Assembly: GCA_951812775.1 (NCBI GenBank)
Contig: OX638326.1
Span: forward strand, 2,058,335 to 2,122,334
Source: an uncultured Alphaproteobacteria bacterium
Lineage (GTDB): Bacteria; Pseudomonadota; Alphaproteobacteria; MPNO01; UBA2964
Reading direction: 5' to 3'
DNA length: 64,000 nucleotides
Made by a program: the position numbers and the translations under genes. The notes below the pieces were generated by a model. The model was given only the letters and a program-made list of their open reading frames with translations, made no database searches and was not told the origin of the DNA. Positions 38,463 through 46,371 of this stretch are shown here, one piece after another. The stretch's first letter is position 1. Every line of letters starts with the position of its first letter.

Positions 38463-38974
38463 TTAAAGAGAACCTCACTTGTCAACTGCGAAAAATCAGA
38501 CTTCCAGTCAGCATCGCCATACCTAACGCATCCACAAAAAGCTGTACCCAGAATTTTGGATGCGCTTTCTCGGACGTCTTCTAGCCCAAGCACCTCTGCC
38601 ACGCCTTGCCTACCCTCGGCGGACGGGAACGCATCGAATGCTGTTACGATAATTGTCGGTGCTTCACGACCGAGTAGGAACATTTTATTTGCTATGCGTA
38701 ATCCACCTAACGTGTCGTGACCGCCGCTTTTCGGTCCGACTATGCTCGCTGTGATGTCCATTGAAATATCGAGTACGATCAGGTCCCAACTGTCATTGCT
38801 CACAGCCTTTTCCGCATCAACCAGTGTCCCAGCCCGAGTAATTGTTATGGCGTTGTTTTTAAGAGTAATCAGTGCGCCCTCCACCTCCTTCCACTTACTC
38901 TCACTGTCTTCGATCACAAGTACACGTTTTGCATCAGGTGACCGCTCAGCACCTTGAAATGTCGTGTCACTCAT
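38459..38974 (-). CDS. dtcB: Stand-alone response-regulator receiver protein (DtcB-like)
   Basis: 171 residues with a single receiver domain. RVLVIEDSESKWKE gives the acidic pocket (Glu22, Asp23), Asp69 in DLIVLDISM is the phosphoacceptor, and IIVTAFDAF contains the switch Thr. A loop of about 20 residues after the phosphoacceptor is longer than usual (ITASIVGPKSGGHDTLGG). There is no output domain. In Detocs, DtcB is a receiver-only protein that draws phosphate off the kinase and so prevents false activation. It overlaps both neighbours (four and eight bases), consistent with strict co-expression. Confidence 0.78.
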   Translation of the reverse strand: MSDTTFQGAERSPDAKRVLVIEDSESKWKEVEGALITLKNNAITITRAGTLVDAEKAVSNDSWDLIVLDISMDITASIVGPKSGGHDTLGGLRIANKMFLLGREAPTIIVTAFDAFPSAEGRQGVAEVLGLEDVRESASKILGTAFCGCVRYGDADWKSDFSQLTSEVLFK

Positions 38975-40277
38975 TTTCTTTCCAAATTGGTACTGCTAGG
39001 TGAAAGGAACGGTGTCGTCTGTAAGCTACGAGTTCAGTGTCTTGTCCAATCAAAGTGGCAACTAAAGCTGCGATTTTGGGTAGCCCGGAGTTGCCTTCGC
39101 GAAAAATCGCATCGGTTTGAGAGGTGTAACGTCTCCCTTCTATGCGTATGATCTCCTCTATGCGTATGACCTCCGCAGCCGCAGGTGTGGTCAGATTTGA
39201 GAAGATAAAGCCTGTCAATCCGCCACTACTAAAAGGCCATATCCGGAGGCGGACGAAAGTTTCACCATTGTGTTTGCAAGCGTTGGAGAAGACTTCGCTA
39301 ATAAGATCAAAGCATAGTCTGACCTTATCGGAGGGGATTTGCCGGTTCACATTTTCGCAGGGGGCTATGACTGAGCCAAACGTTTTTCGTGCTATTTCCG
39401 TTTCGAATAGTCCATCTGCAGCCTGCTTTACCTCGCCAAAAGAAAGTGGCAGCCGATCATCACCTGTCGAGCTGCTAAACCAGTTGGTAAGTTCTTCTAC
39501 GCGTCGAGATATAGCAGTTTCAAGAGCCGTCGTTACACGCCGGACGTCATCGGTTCGGTATATGTTTTGATCTTGAATTTCATCTCGTTGTTTTTTTATG
39601 CTGTCTCCAAGTAATAGCCCCATCTCAATTTGGAATATTTCACAAGCCTTTTCCAATTGGATATCGAGGCGTTGTCGTAACCAATCAATGACGTGGTCTA
39701 TAATCTCGTTGAATTTTTCGACTGAAGAAAATTTAGCCACGAGTTCATTCAGATCCTCCTGTGAAAGGGTTAGATCAAACAAAGCATCGGGGCGTTCTGG
39801 TCTGTTCGAATGAAGTCTGCGGTCAAGCCAATTATCTATTTCGTTGGGAAACAAAATTACCAACTGTTCAATAATCCTTCGCTGGATGTTATTAGATACC
39901 CCCGTGATATGATGTTCGCTGACCTCCGCAACGGCGCGAACAATCTCGCGTCTGAGCGTGTCATGCCTAAATCGCGTTGATAGCAAGACTTCTAGGCCGA
40001 AAGAAGGATGTTGGAGAAAGTCTTCAACTATAGAGATTAAAAGATTGGCAAAAGGCCAAACACGTGTCTGCAATGTATAGTTGACAACCTTGCCATTGCG
40101 ATAGCGATGTGGTGTCGAGATACGAGCATTACTCAGCAGCTGAAAAATTTCATCCTGAGATGTGAGGGCTACGAATGCGTCGAATAAATCTTTTTGTTTT
40201 GCTGCGACATCCCTGCGAAATATATCCCAGGGTATTTCGAATTGTCCGGCATTTACCTTTCTAAGTAGAAGGGCCAC
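38967..40277 (-). CDS. dtcA: Histidine-kinase-like protein with C-terminal GHKL ATPase domain (DtcA-like kinase part)
   Basis: 436 residues, no membrane segments. The C-terminal third is a GHKL ATP-binding domain: N-box LISEVFSNACKHNGE (about 328-340) and a glycine box EGNSGLPKIAAL (394-405). The N-terminal half is helical. RFRHDTLRREI around His105 looks like an H-box and is my candidate phosphoacceptor, but its distance from the N-box is larger than in standard kinases, so this is uncertain. Position just before two receiver genes makes it the kinase of the system. In described Detocs operons one DtcA protein carries both sensor and kinase; here the sensor may be the separate protein encoded upstream. 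Confidence 0.7.
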   Translation of the reverse strand: MALLLRKVNAGQFEIPWDIFRRDVAAKQKDLFDAFVALTSQDEIFQLLSNARISTPHRYRNGKVVNYTLQTRVWPFANLLISIVEDFLQHPSFGLEVLLSTRFRHDTLRREIVRAVAEVSEHHITGVSNNIQRRIIEQLVILFPNEIDNWLDRRLHSNRPERPDALFDLTLSQEDLNELVAKFSSVEKFNEIIDHVIDWLRQRLDIQLEKACEIFQIEMGLLLGDSIKKQRDEIQDQNIYRTDDVRRVTTALETAISRRVEELTNWFSSSTGDDRLPLSFGEVKQAADGLFETEIARKTFGSVIAPCENVNRQIPSDKVRLCFDLISEVFSNACKHNGETFVRLRIWPFSSGGLTGFIFSNLTTPAAAEVIRIEEIIRIEGRRYTSQTDAIFREGNSGLPKIAALVATLIGQDTELVAYRRHRSFHLAVPIWKENE

Positions 40278-40289
40278 TGTTAGGGCCTT

Positions 40290-42122
40290 CTACTCTTGCT
40301 CAAACAGCTCAAAGCTCAACAAATTGCTGAAGCCAAATTTCTTTACGCAGGCTTCTAGCGCAAACACTCGAGCCGCAAGTGCTGCGGTTTCATTTGGCGT
40401 AACGCGCAAGAGTAAAATAATCTCTGGGGTAAGGAAATAACGAACGAAGGCAGTGGCTTCTTCGTTAAATTCGTCTATTAGCCATTGAATGACTTCCTGT
40501 GGGCTACACCCTCCAATAATAGGTTCAATGGCAGTTCTTAGAACGGTAGGGTCTCGGTCTGGCTCCTCAATCTGCATTAACAAAAGCGCGTAAATACCGT
40601 CTGCATTACCGGCAAATGGCTGCAGTCGTACAACTTTTATGATGTTATCGATCCATGACCAATCAATCCCAGTCAGAAATGAAGGAGCGATTCGGATGTC
40701 TTGCCGCACGGTAGCTAGCCATTCCGTAACTCGCATGTTTTGTTCCGGTCGTCGTAGATTCCATTGGACGGATTTGATCCACATTCGATCCTTATACTTT
40801 GCACTATCGCTGATGTTCAGATCGCAAAGCGTTTCAAATTCAACTTCTTCATCAGTATTATTTAAGTCGAGTCTAAGTGCAGGTATGCCTGATGGTGAGG
40901 CAGCGATGAAAGGGCATATCTCGCCTATAAACATCCGTAGCCGAAGTAATTCACGTATTTCGCAGATGCTCTCACGTCGATTTAGCAAATAGAGTGAATT
41001 GAGAAGGGCATTCAGTAATCGACCCGCCTCGGTAAATCGCCATTTTTGTGCTGAGGGCACCAGATAATCAAAATCTTTCACGCTAGGGTACGGAGAGCTA
41101 CGCATTCGGTCTAACGCGGCAAGTGGCCTCGACAAGTTGGTAGGAGATTTTTCGTATGAAGGAGCCGTTTGCATGAATTCGAGGATAAAGCGGGCAATTT
41201 GCGGGGCGAATTTATAACGCTCGGTAAGGGCAGGACCTGTCGGTATCGCAACCCGAGGGACATGCTTACGATTCACCATGTCGCTCATTGCCGCGACTCG
41301 TGCATTGGGGATCACAGCACGGATAGCATCTAAAGCCTCACGCACCTGGGAATCAACAAAACCTGATTTTGCGAACTCTATTTCGACGTGGTCGAGCAAA
41401 ATTTCGCAGGCATCGTAAGGGTGACAGAGCAGAGCTACATAGGCTTTGAATGCTAGTGGATCGTCGTAACAGATATCGTCACGTAGCAGAAATCGCATTG
41501 TTGCACGCTCGGAATCAACTTCCTCGCCTGTAATGACATACGAAAGGAATATGTCCAGATAAGTGTCGGCCGGACAGTTAATTGCGTGATATATTAGTGG
41601 GTAGAGGAAGCGTTGGCGCAACCATTCTGTTTTAAAATTTCGTTTGAAATAATCTGTGAGTTGTTCACTCGAATGCGAGTGTAGCGCGCAGACGATACGA
41701 AAAGTAAATAGTGATTGCTGATCATCAGCATCAAATTGATCAAGCTCTACGGCGATGCTTGAGCCATCGTCATTTATGACAGCGGATGAGATCGCGGTAT
41801 GTCGATCATACAATGCAGCGACGCGAGGAGCGTTGGCGATGATGTATCGAGTCAATAATCGTAAATAGGATATGTCGTAAGCTTCATCGCATCTGTCCCG
41901 AATTTGACCCAGTGTGCGCCAGTCCCGCGAGTCGAATGCCAATGCTACCCACTTATTTTTCTGGAGTTTGAATAACTCCGTCTCTAAAAAAGGGTTCAGG
42001 TTGTCAGAGTATTTCTCGTGCAATGAGAGAATTTGGTTGGCTATCTTGTGCCGCGCCTGACGATACGGAACTCGCCCGCGAGCAATATTTTTGAGACCAG
42101 TCCTATTCTTGGATTTAGGCAT
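40290..42122 (-). CDS. Large helical protein of unknown function, first gene of the Detocs-like operon
   Basis: 610 residues. I do not recognise a family. The N-terminus is strongly basic (MPKSKNRTGLKNIARGRVPY); the rest is predicted by eye to be alpha-helical with HEAT/TPR-like periodicity (for example AFKAYVALLCHPYDACEILL and EATAFVRYFLTPEIILLL), and it has no signal peptide, membrane helix or catalytic motif I can see. It starts the four-gene operon, ending 12 bases before the kinase gene. A role as infection sensor that controls the kinase is plausible from position only. Confidence 0.6.
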   Translation of the reverse strand: MPKSKNRTGLKNIARGRVPYRQARHKIANQILSLHEKYSDNLNPFLETELFKLQKNKWVALAFDSRDWRTLGQIRDRCDEAYDISYLRLLTRYIIANAPRVAALYDRHTAISSAVINDDGSSIAVELDQFDADDQQSLFTFRIVCALHSHSSEQLTDYFKRNFKTEWLRQRFLYPLIYHAINCPADTYLDIFLSYVITGEEVDSERATMRFLLRDDICYDDPLAFKAYVALLCHPYDACEILLDHVEIEFAKSGFVDSQVREALDAIRAVIPNARVAAMSDMVNRKHVPRVAIPTGPALTERYKFAPQIARFILEFMQTAPSYEKSPTNLSRPLAALDRMRSSPYPSVKDFDYLVPSAQKWRFTEAGRLLNALLNSLYLLNRRESICEIRELLRLRMFIGEICPFIAASPSGIPALRLDLNNTDEEVEFETLCDLNISDSAKYKDRMWIKSVQWNLRRPEQNMRVTEWLATVRQDIRIAPSFLTGIDWSWIDNIIKVVRLQPFAGNADGIYALLLMQIEEPDRDPTVLRTAIEPIIGGCSPQEVIQWLIDEFNEEATAFVRYFLTPEIILLLRVTPNETAALAARVFALEACVKKFGFSNLLSFELFEQE

Positions 42123-42523
42123 TGATGCTTAAGCCTTCGCCGAAAACAAAATCATGCAAAATACAATGCCTCTCATGATTTAGGTCCATGGCTTTAAGGA
42201 ATGTGGGCACTCTGATCTTGCTCCTTTTTCCATATTTTTCTCAATGCAATACCACCTTTAGGACGTTAAAGAGGGGAGCTTTATGGTCTGTTATTGCGGT
42301 TCTAATACTGACCTTTTGCATTTTGCACCAAGCCCCTTGTTTGCTGCGATTGCGTGAGAGTAAAGCATTTCGACCAATTTGCTACCCAGGGTAGTTGTGA
42401 CAGGTATTTTTTTCTGACGAGTTATTGTGCCCAGATGCTTACTTGTAGGCGAATGATAGAACATTGGGAGGTTCAACGATGGGGTCCCATGCGGGCGACA
42501 AGTGCCGAAATTTGAATTCGTTA
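42123..42523. other. Intergenic stretch between the Detocs-like operon and the Mu-like remnant
   Basis: 401 bases with no convincing gene on either strand. Short frames exist but lack ribosome sites and protein-like composition. It should contain the promoter of the minus-strand operon just above 42122 (AT-rich CATGCAAAATACAATGC-like region), and possibly decayed phage sequence. Confidence 0.45.
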
Positions 42524-43091
42524 TCAACTCTTAGGCCTCCTGTTTTGACCATCGCTGCCCAAGGCCTGCTTGGATAGAGTTTCATCGGCAGAGCCTGTAG
42601 AGGGCAATAGTTTTGCACACCGCCGCCGGATAGATCTACTGTCGACATCCATCAACATTGCGATTGCAGATGCAGACACGCCTGCTTCCCTCGCGTTTAC
42701 GATCGTAACATTTTGGTAAATAGCAAATACTTTGGTGCAACGAGGTACGTTAATTCTTAGATCGCCAAACATTTTTATGAGCTTTTCAGTTGCCCCTTCA
42801 CCGATGATGCAGTTGATCAATGTAAATACTTCGCTTCGCTGCAAAGACGATGGAATATAAAGACGATGGAATATATAGTTGCCGACCGCCGTGCAAAAAT
42901 GAAAATGCAAACGCGGATTTAAAACCGGTCGCCTGAGCGAACTCAGCGATGTCAAATGGCAACGCAGAGAGCACATGCCCACGATTATCCTCACACCATT
43001 TCAAAAATGGCGGGTTCAACCGCCCTGTTTCGAGAAAACAGTCAGCACGAGAAATCGGTATGTTATCGCAGGGTCCCATGCGAACGATCAA
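42524..43091 (-). pseudogene. Mor-like (Mu middle-gene activator) regulator broken by a 16-bp tandem duplication
   Basis: Two overlapping frames join to one protein. The upstream frame from 43091 gives PPFLKWCEDNRGHVLSALP, then HGGRQLYIPSS; the downstream frame continues QRSEVFTLINCIIGEGATEK, then LIKMFGDLRINVP and a helix-turn-helix-like end (NAREAGVSASAIAMLMDVDS, then RSIRRR). The pattern GEGATEKLIKMFGDLRINVP resembles the beta-hairpin part of the Mor/C family of Mu activators. The frame changes exactly at a perfect 16-base tandem repeat (42843-42874); removing one copy restores a single frame of roughly 180 residues. It lies after gemA in the orientation expected for mor in Mu-like phages. 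Confidence 0.6.
42843..42874. repeat. Perfect 16-bp tandem duplication inside the mor-like gene
   Basis: AAAGACGATGGAATAT occurs twice in direct succession (42843-42858 and 42859-42874). Sixteen is not a multiple of three, so the second copy shifts the frame. This looks like a slipped-strand event. Confidence 0.95.
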
Positions 43092-43346
43092 AGCATAGGG
43101 CGGACAAATGTCTCGCCCGGGACAGGTGTCCGGGGACTAGATAAAGCAAGATTGTTTTTATAGGAAATCCGGTGCGGTCGATGGAGGAGGAAAACACCAC
43201 CATGGACCCGAAGGCTACCCAGCGTCCATTGCCCGACCGCAAGTTATATTTTAGAGGCATCTTCGGTGAGATCAATATGTTCCGTGAAGGGGCGTAGAGC
43301 GCTCGACTCTCTATCTTTAGGTAGACTGCCCGGTAAAACGCCGAGA

Positions 43347-43374
43347 CCCCGTTTAAAAAACGATTTAAATGGGG
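43347..43374. other. Imperfect hairpin downstream of gemA
   Basis: CCCCGTTTAAA and TTTAAATGGGG (arms 43347-43357 and 43364-43374) can pair with one G-T, around a six-base loop. It lies just after the gemA stop in the direction of transcription. There is no T-run, so a terminator role is doubtful. Confidence 0.3.
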
Positions 43375-43387
43375 GGTAGCGTTGCGA

Positions 43388-43849
43388 CTATGAAGGTAAG
43401 TTATCCCTCGATTTGTCTTTGCGAAGGATTTTTCGATTTTTCCAACTCTGTAGGCCTGTAATTACCTTGCGAGCGGTTGGACTATCCACGAACCGAAGAG
43501 CAGATAGTTTGAAACGCGATTCCAGCCATTTGTTGAGCGCCGCATCGGTACCGTCTCCGTCAGTCACTTCTGACCATAGCTGCCGAATGAGATCAACTTG
43601 GCGCGGTGATGCCATCCCTTGGTAACGCCGTCCTTGTTCACTACCAAATGCAGCAGCCTTATGCCGGTCAGATTCAAAACCGAGTTTTCTATATGCATCC
43701 ATTACGGCTCCATAACCCTCGTCATCCAACTCCGTTGAACTGAGGACGCCAGCCGCCGCGAACAAAATATCGCGGCGGGTATCGTCATCGATCCCTAGCT
43801 GACTTGCAGCAATATGGATCAGGGCTATCTTGCTACGCGACAAAGCCAT
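43388..43849 (-). CDS. gemA: GemA/Mu gp16 family phage protein (DUF1018)
   Basis: 153 residues. The opening SKIALIHIAASQLGIDDDTRRDIL and the middle GMASPRQVDLIRQLWSEVTD match the Mu gp16 (GemA) family, encoded in the early or middle region of Mu-like transposable phages; in Mu it affects host gene expression and DNA supercoiling. The frame is intact and the 86-residue ORF ends one base before its start. With the MuB-like ATPase gene upstream it marks this stretch as phage-derived. Confidence 0.82.
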   Translation of the reverse strand: MALSRSKIALIHIAASQLGIDDDTRRDILFAAAGVLSSTELDDEGYGAVMDAYRKLGFESDRHKAAAFGSEQGRRYQGMASPRQVDLIRQLWSEVTDGDGTDAALNKWLESRFKLSALRFVDSPTARKVITGLQSWKNRKILRKDKSRDNLPS

Positions 43850-43850
43850 T

Positions 43851-44111
43851 TCAATCTCGAAGTTCTATTTCGTCAGAAAGGTGTTCCAGACGAGTACTAA
43901 TCTCAATTGCTGAAAGACGAGCAAACTTGAATACGGTTGCTACTCTGTCCTGTAGTTCGAGCGCCGTGATAGTTTTACCTGGATTCGCCAGTAGAAGCTC
44001 TTCCCCCGCCCAAACAAGGTCACCTAGATTTCGAACGTCATCACATGCTTGTTCCAATTTTTTTGAAAACTCTTGATTGTGGGTGTTCATGCCGCTGCTC
44101 CCTTTATGCAA
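43851..44111 (-). CDS. Small phage protein with heptad-like helices, unknown function
   Basis: 86 residues, acidic and helical (FSKKLEQACDDVRNLGDLVWAGEELL, ALELQDRVATVFKFARLSAIEISTRLEHLSDEIEL). It overlaps the MuB-like gene by 25 bases if read from 44111; an internal start (ATG at 44090, residue 8) would almost remove that overlap. It sits between muB and gemA, where Mu-like phages have several small early genes of unknown role. No catalytic motif is visible. Confidence 0.6.
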   Translation of the reverse strand: MHKGSSGMNTHNQEFSKKLEQACDDVRNLGDLVWAGEELLLANPGKTITALELQDRVATVFKFARLSAIEISTRLEHLSDEIELRD

Positions 44112-44818
44112 TTAGCCATTGCGAAATGTTCCATTGAGGGTTCCTCTTCACCTGCGATCTCACGAGCGATCCGGATCGCTGACGCGACGTTTCGCAAAGC
44201 ACCGGGTTGATTGGCTTGGAAATTCAAATACCTTTTAATGCCCTGATCAGAAATGCCATGAGCTTCAATAAGAGCCTTCACATCTCCTGGATCTGCATTT
44301 GGTAGAGCAATTTGGATACCAATTCGGCTTTCCAATTGAACGAAGGGTACAGTGCGTCGCTTTAAGGCGCGATTACCGGCAAGTGCTACGGCTATCCCGG
44401 TTCGGTCATGAATACCGCGCAATTCTTCAAGTGAGTCCGCGCTTAAGTGATGCGCTTCATCGACGATAAGTAGGCATTTGCCTTCGCCATCTTCCTTAGC
44501 CAGCAGTTGGCATTTTTCGACTTGCTCCATCGCCCGCTTGGCAGCGGTGTAACGTCCTCGCCTATAAGAATACTCGGAGCGATCTCCCATGGTTACGCTG
44601 AGTTCGATCATAAATGGACCTTGCTCCCCCCTTACGGGAGTTAAAGTCATCATCCAGGTATGAGGCATCGAACTTGCATAATTCTTGAGCCCAGTTGTTT
44701 TACCCGTACCGGATTCACCAATGATCAATGCCATTGACCGAAATTCTTGTGCGGCTCTAAGTGCATCGCGAATGCGTTGCGCGGTTGGTGCCGTCTCGAT
44801 TATGGTTTCGTGTTTCAT
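44087..44818 (-). CDS. MuB-like transposition ATPase (AAA family, ExeA/TniB type)
   Basis: 243 residues from ATG 44818, which has AGGAG at good spacing (the frame is open further up). Walker A is GESGTGKTTGLKNYA, Walker B CLLIVDEAHHLS, sensor-like ALAGNRALKRR. MuB proteins bind target DNA in an ATP-dependent manner and deliver it to the MuA transposase. C-terminal residues (NQPGALRNVASAIRIAREIAGEE) resemble the MuB C-terminal domain region. It is followed by the small ORF and gemA in the Mu order; upstream, only a C-terminal scrap remains where a transposase gene is expected. Confidence 0.83.
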   Translation of the reverse strand: MKHETIIETAPTAQRIRDALRAAQEFRSMALIIGESGTGKTTGLKNYASSMPHTWMMTLTPVRGEQGPFMIELSVTMGDRSEYSYRRGRYTAAKRAMEQVEKCQLLAKEDGEGKCLLIVDEAHHLSADSLEELRGIHDRTGIAVALAGNRALKRRTVPFVQLESRIGIQIALPNADPGDVKALIEAHGISDQGIKRYLNFQANQPGALRNVASAIRIAREIAGEEEPSMEHFAMANCIKGAAA

Positions 44819-44889
44819 CCTGCTTTCTCCTTTGCTGAGGGTTGGATGGGACAGGGTCGGGGTGGTACGAACACCTCGGCCCATTTAAG

Positions 44890-45075
44890 TTAGTAGGTAC
44901 CGTAATTCCGAAGCACCTTCTCCCAAGGCGCGGGGGCAGCCTCATCGTCTAAACTTTGATTATTTGTAAGCTCTCTACCGCGAAGACTGAGCAACAAGCG
45001 AAAACTTGGCGACTGAAGCACCTTTTCCAGCCACACGCGGTCAGATTCATTGCCATTGCTTATACTAAGGTATAG
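44890..45075 (-). pseudogene. C-terminal scrap of a gene upstream of muB, possibly the Mu-like transposase
   Basis: The minus strand is open from a TAA at 45076 to a TAA at 44890, encoding ESDRVWLEKVLQSPSFRLLL and ending APWEKVLRNYGTY. It has protein-like composition, no start codon or N-terminus, and directly precedes muB in the same orientation, which is the place of MuA. The island edge therefore probably lies near 45075. The family cannot be shown from 60 residues; transposase is inference from position. Confidence 0.4.
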
Positions 45076-45097
45076 TTAGTGCTATTACGCGGTTTTG

Positions 45098-45949
45098 ATG
45101 AAAGTATTAGGTAAAGGATTAGCGTATGTTGCTACCTTGTGGTTGTAACAAATGCGAACGCGTATCCGGCACTTCAATTGGATATCCTGGGCGGCACCTA
45201 TGATACCAACACGGAATCCGTATCGACCGACAAAGAATCATTTACGCTAATTGCGTTAGCGACGCCGACTAGTAACACCACTGCTACGGAAATTTTAGCG
45301 GACACCTACTATCTCTCAATCGGTATAAATTCTGGGCCCGAACAAAATTCAAGTTATGACGCTGGATCGTTCATTGTTAACGGTAACACAGTTGAGGCCA
45401 CCGACTCCGGGATGCAGTATGGGACGCCGCCACAATCGCCATGACCCGGTCTCCAACTTTAAAGTTGAGGCCACCGACTCCGGGATGCAGTATGGGACGC
45501 CACCTATTGATGCGGCGCATAACCATGATTTACCTAACCACGGAATTTATCCGACATACTTTCACGAGGTATCTTTTAATTTTGATCCAAACGACACGAC
45601 GACGAGCTATAACTCACAAGATGATACAGGAGGGATTTTATTTGACGAAAACGGAGTTGGCTCTTTTTTTGTAAAGTTTGAAATCAGCACCGGTGGCCTA
45701 ATTGGGGAGACCTTACATTTCGATTTGTATAACACAGCGCTTAGAAATAACGATGACACAGCTGTAGACAACTTCGCACCATTTTCACACGACGCGCAAA
45801 CCACGTTCCGTACAACCAGCGACGACCCCAACAGCGATATTCCTGAACCCGGTTCCTTTGTCATCTTTCTCTTTAGCCTTGCATTCCTGATATACCTCAG
45901 ACGGTACCGCGTAAAATTCCCCCCGGTTACACACCTCTTGGCCGCATAA
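45098..45949 (+). pseudogene. PEP-CTERM surface/exported protein (choice-of-anchor N-like), doubly frameshifted
   Basis: ATG 45098 begins a signal peptide MKVLGKGLAYVATL that breaks after a CC at 45135-45136; adding one base gives VVVTNANA as the end of the signal and the mature start YPALQLDILGGTYD. The protein continues to VEATDSGMQYGTPP, where a 38-base repeat offset by 73 bases shifts the frame again; the second copy resumes the protein as IDAAHNHDLPNHG. The C-terminus is a classic PEP-CTERM anchor: DIPEPGS, a hydrophobic helix, then RRYR. Such proteins are processed by exosortase and often belong to the extracellular matrix. Two lesions make it a pseudogene as it stands. Confidence 0.8.
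45391..45501. repeat. 38-bp direct repeat offset by 73 bp inside the PEP-CTERM gene
   Basis: The same 38 bases, starting GTTGAGGCCACCGACTCCGG, occur at 45391-45428 and 45464-45501 without mismatch. The 35 bases between them are not repeated. Seventy-three is not a multiple of three, so the duplication breaks the reading frame. Confidence 0.95.
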
Positions 45950-46057
45950 AAATCGCAAAATACTCATCGCTGTATCTGATTGGTTGATGCCGCGCTAAGG
46001 ACAGGTTATCAACAGCCCGCGAATAATGAGGTCAGACAATATTTCAGAAGAAAATTT

Positions 46058-46338
46058 ATGGCCCAGGCTGAAGCAAGACTATTCTGGTTGATACTGAAGA
46101 GCTTTGTGAACAGCTCAAATCTCAAATAGCGGGTGGCGCCGATTTCGCCGACCTCGCAAAAGAGCATTCTTCCTGCCCTTCAGGCGCCAGCGGTGGCGCC
46201 CTCGGTTCCTTCGGCCCTGGCCAGATGGTTCCCGAGTTTGATCAGGTTGTATTCAGCGCACCGGTCAATGAAGTGCAGGGCCCGGTGAAAACCCAATTTG
46301 GCTTTCACCTGCTTGAAGTCACCAGCCGTACCGACTGA
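46058..46338 (+). pseudogene. Parvulin-type peptidyl-prolyl isomerase (PpiC-like) with a one-base deletion
   Basis: From ATG 46058 the frame gives MAQAEAR and is then lost; from about 46080 the next frame gives ILVDTEELCEQLKSQIAGG, then ADFADLAKEHSSCPSGASGG, GSFGPGQMVPEFDQVVF and FGFHLLEVTSRTD up to the TGA at 46336. Parvulins normally read ARHILV here; the sequence lacks one A (AGACTATT instead of AGACATATT). With it, a single-domain cytoplasmic parvulin of 93 residues would result, the normal size. All catalytic-region motifs are otherwise intact, so the lesion is recent or an error in the sequence. Confidence 0.85.
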
Positions 46339-46371
46339 TTAGCTATCTAAGAATTTGATGCGGGGGCGGCC

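Noticed and set aside
37221-38974. Ordinary two-component system controlling transcription
   Set aside because: Neither receiver protein has a DNA-binding output domain; one has no output domain and the other carries a nucleoside phosphorylase domain.
42188-42394. Possible small membrane protein gene on the plus strand
   Set aside because: No ribosome site, no family resemblance, and both neighbours are on the minus strand.
43347-43374. Rho-independent terminator of the gemA transcript
   Set aside because: A hairpin can form but there is no T-tract on either side in the transcribed direction, so it is listed only as a hairpin.
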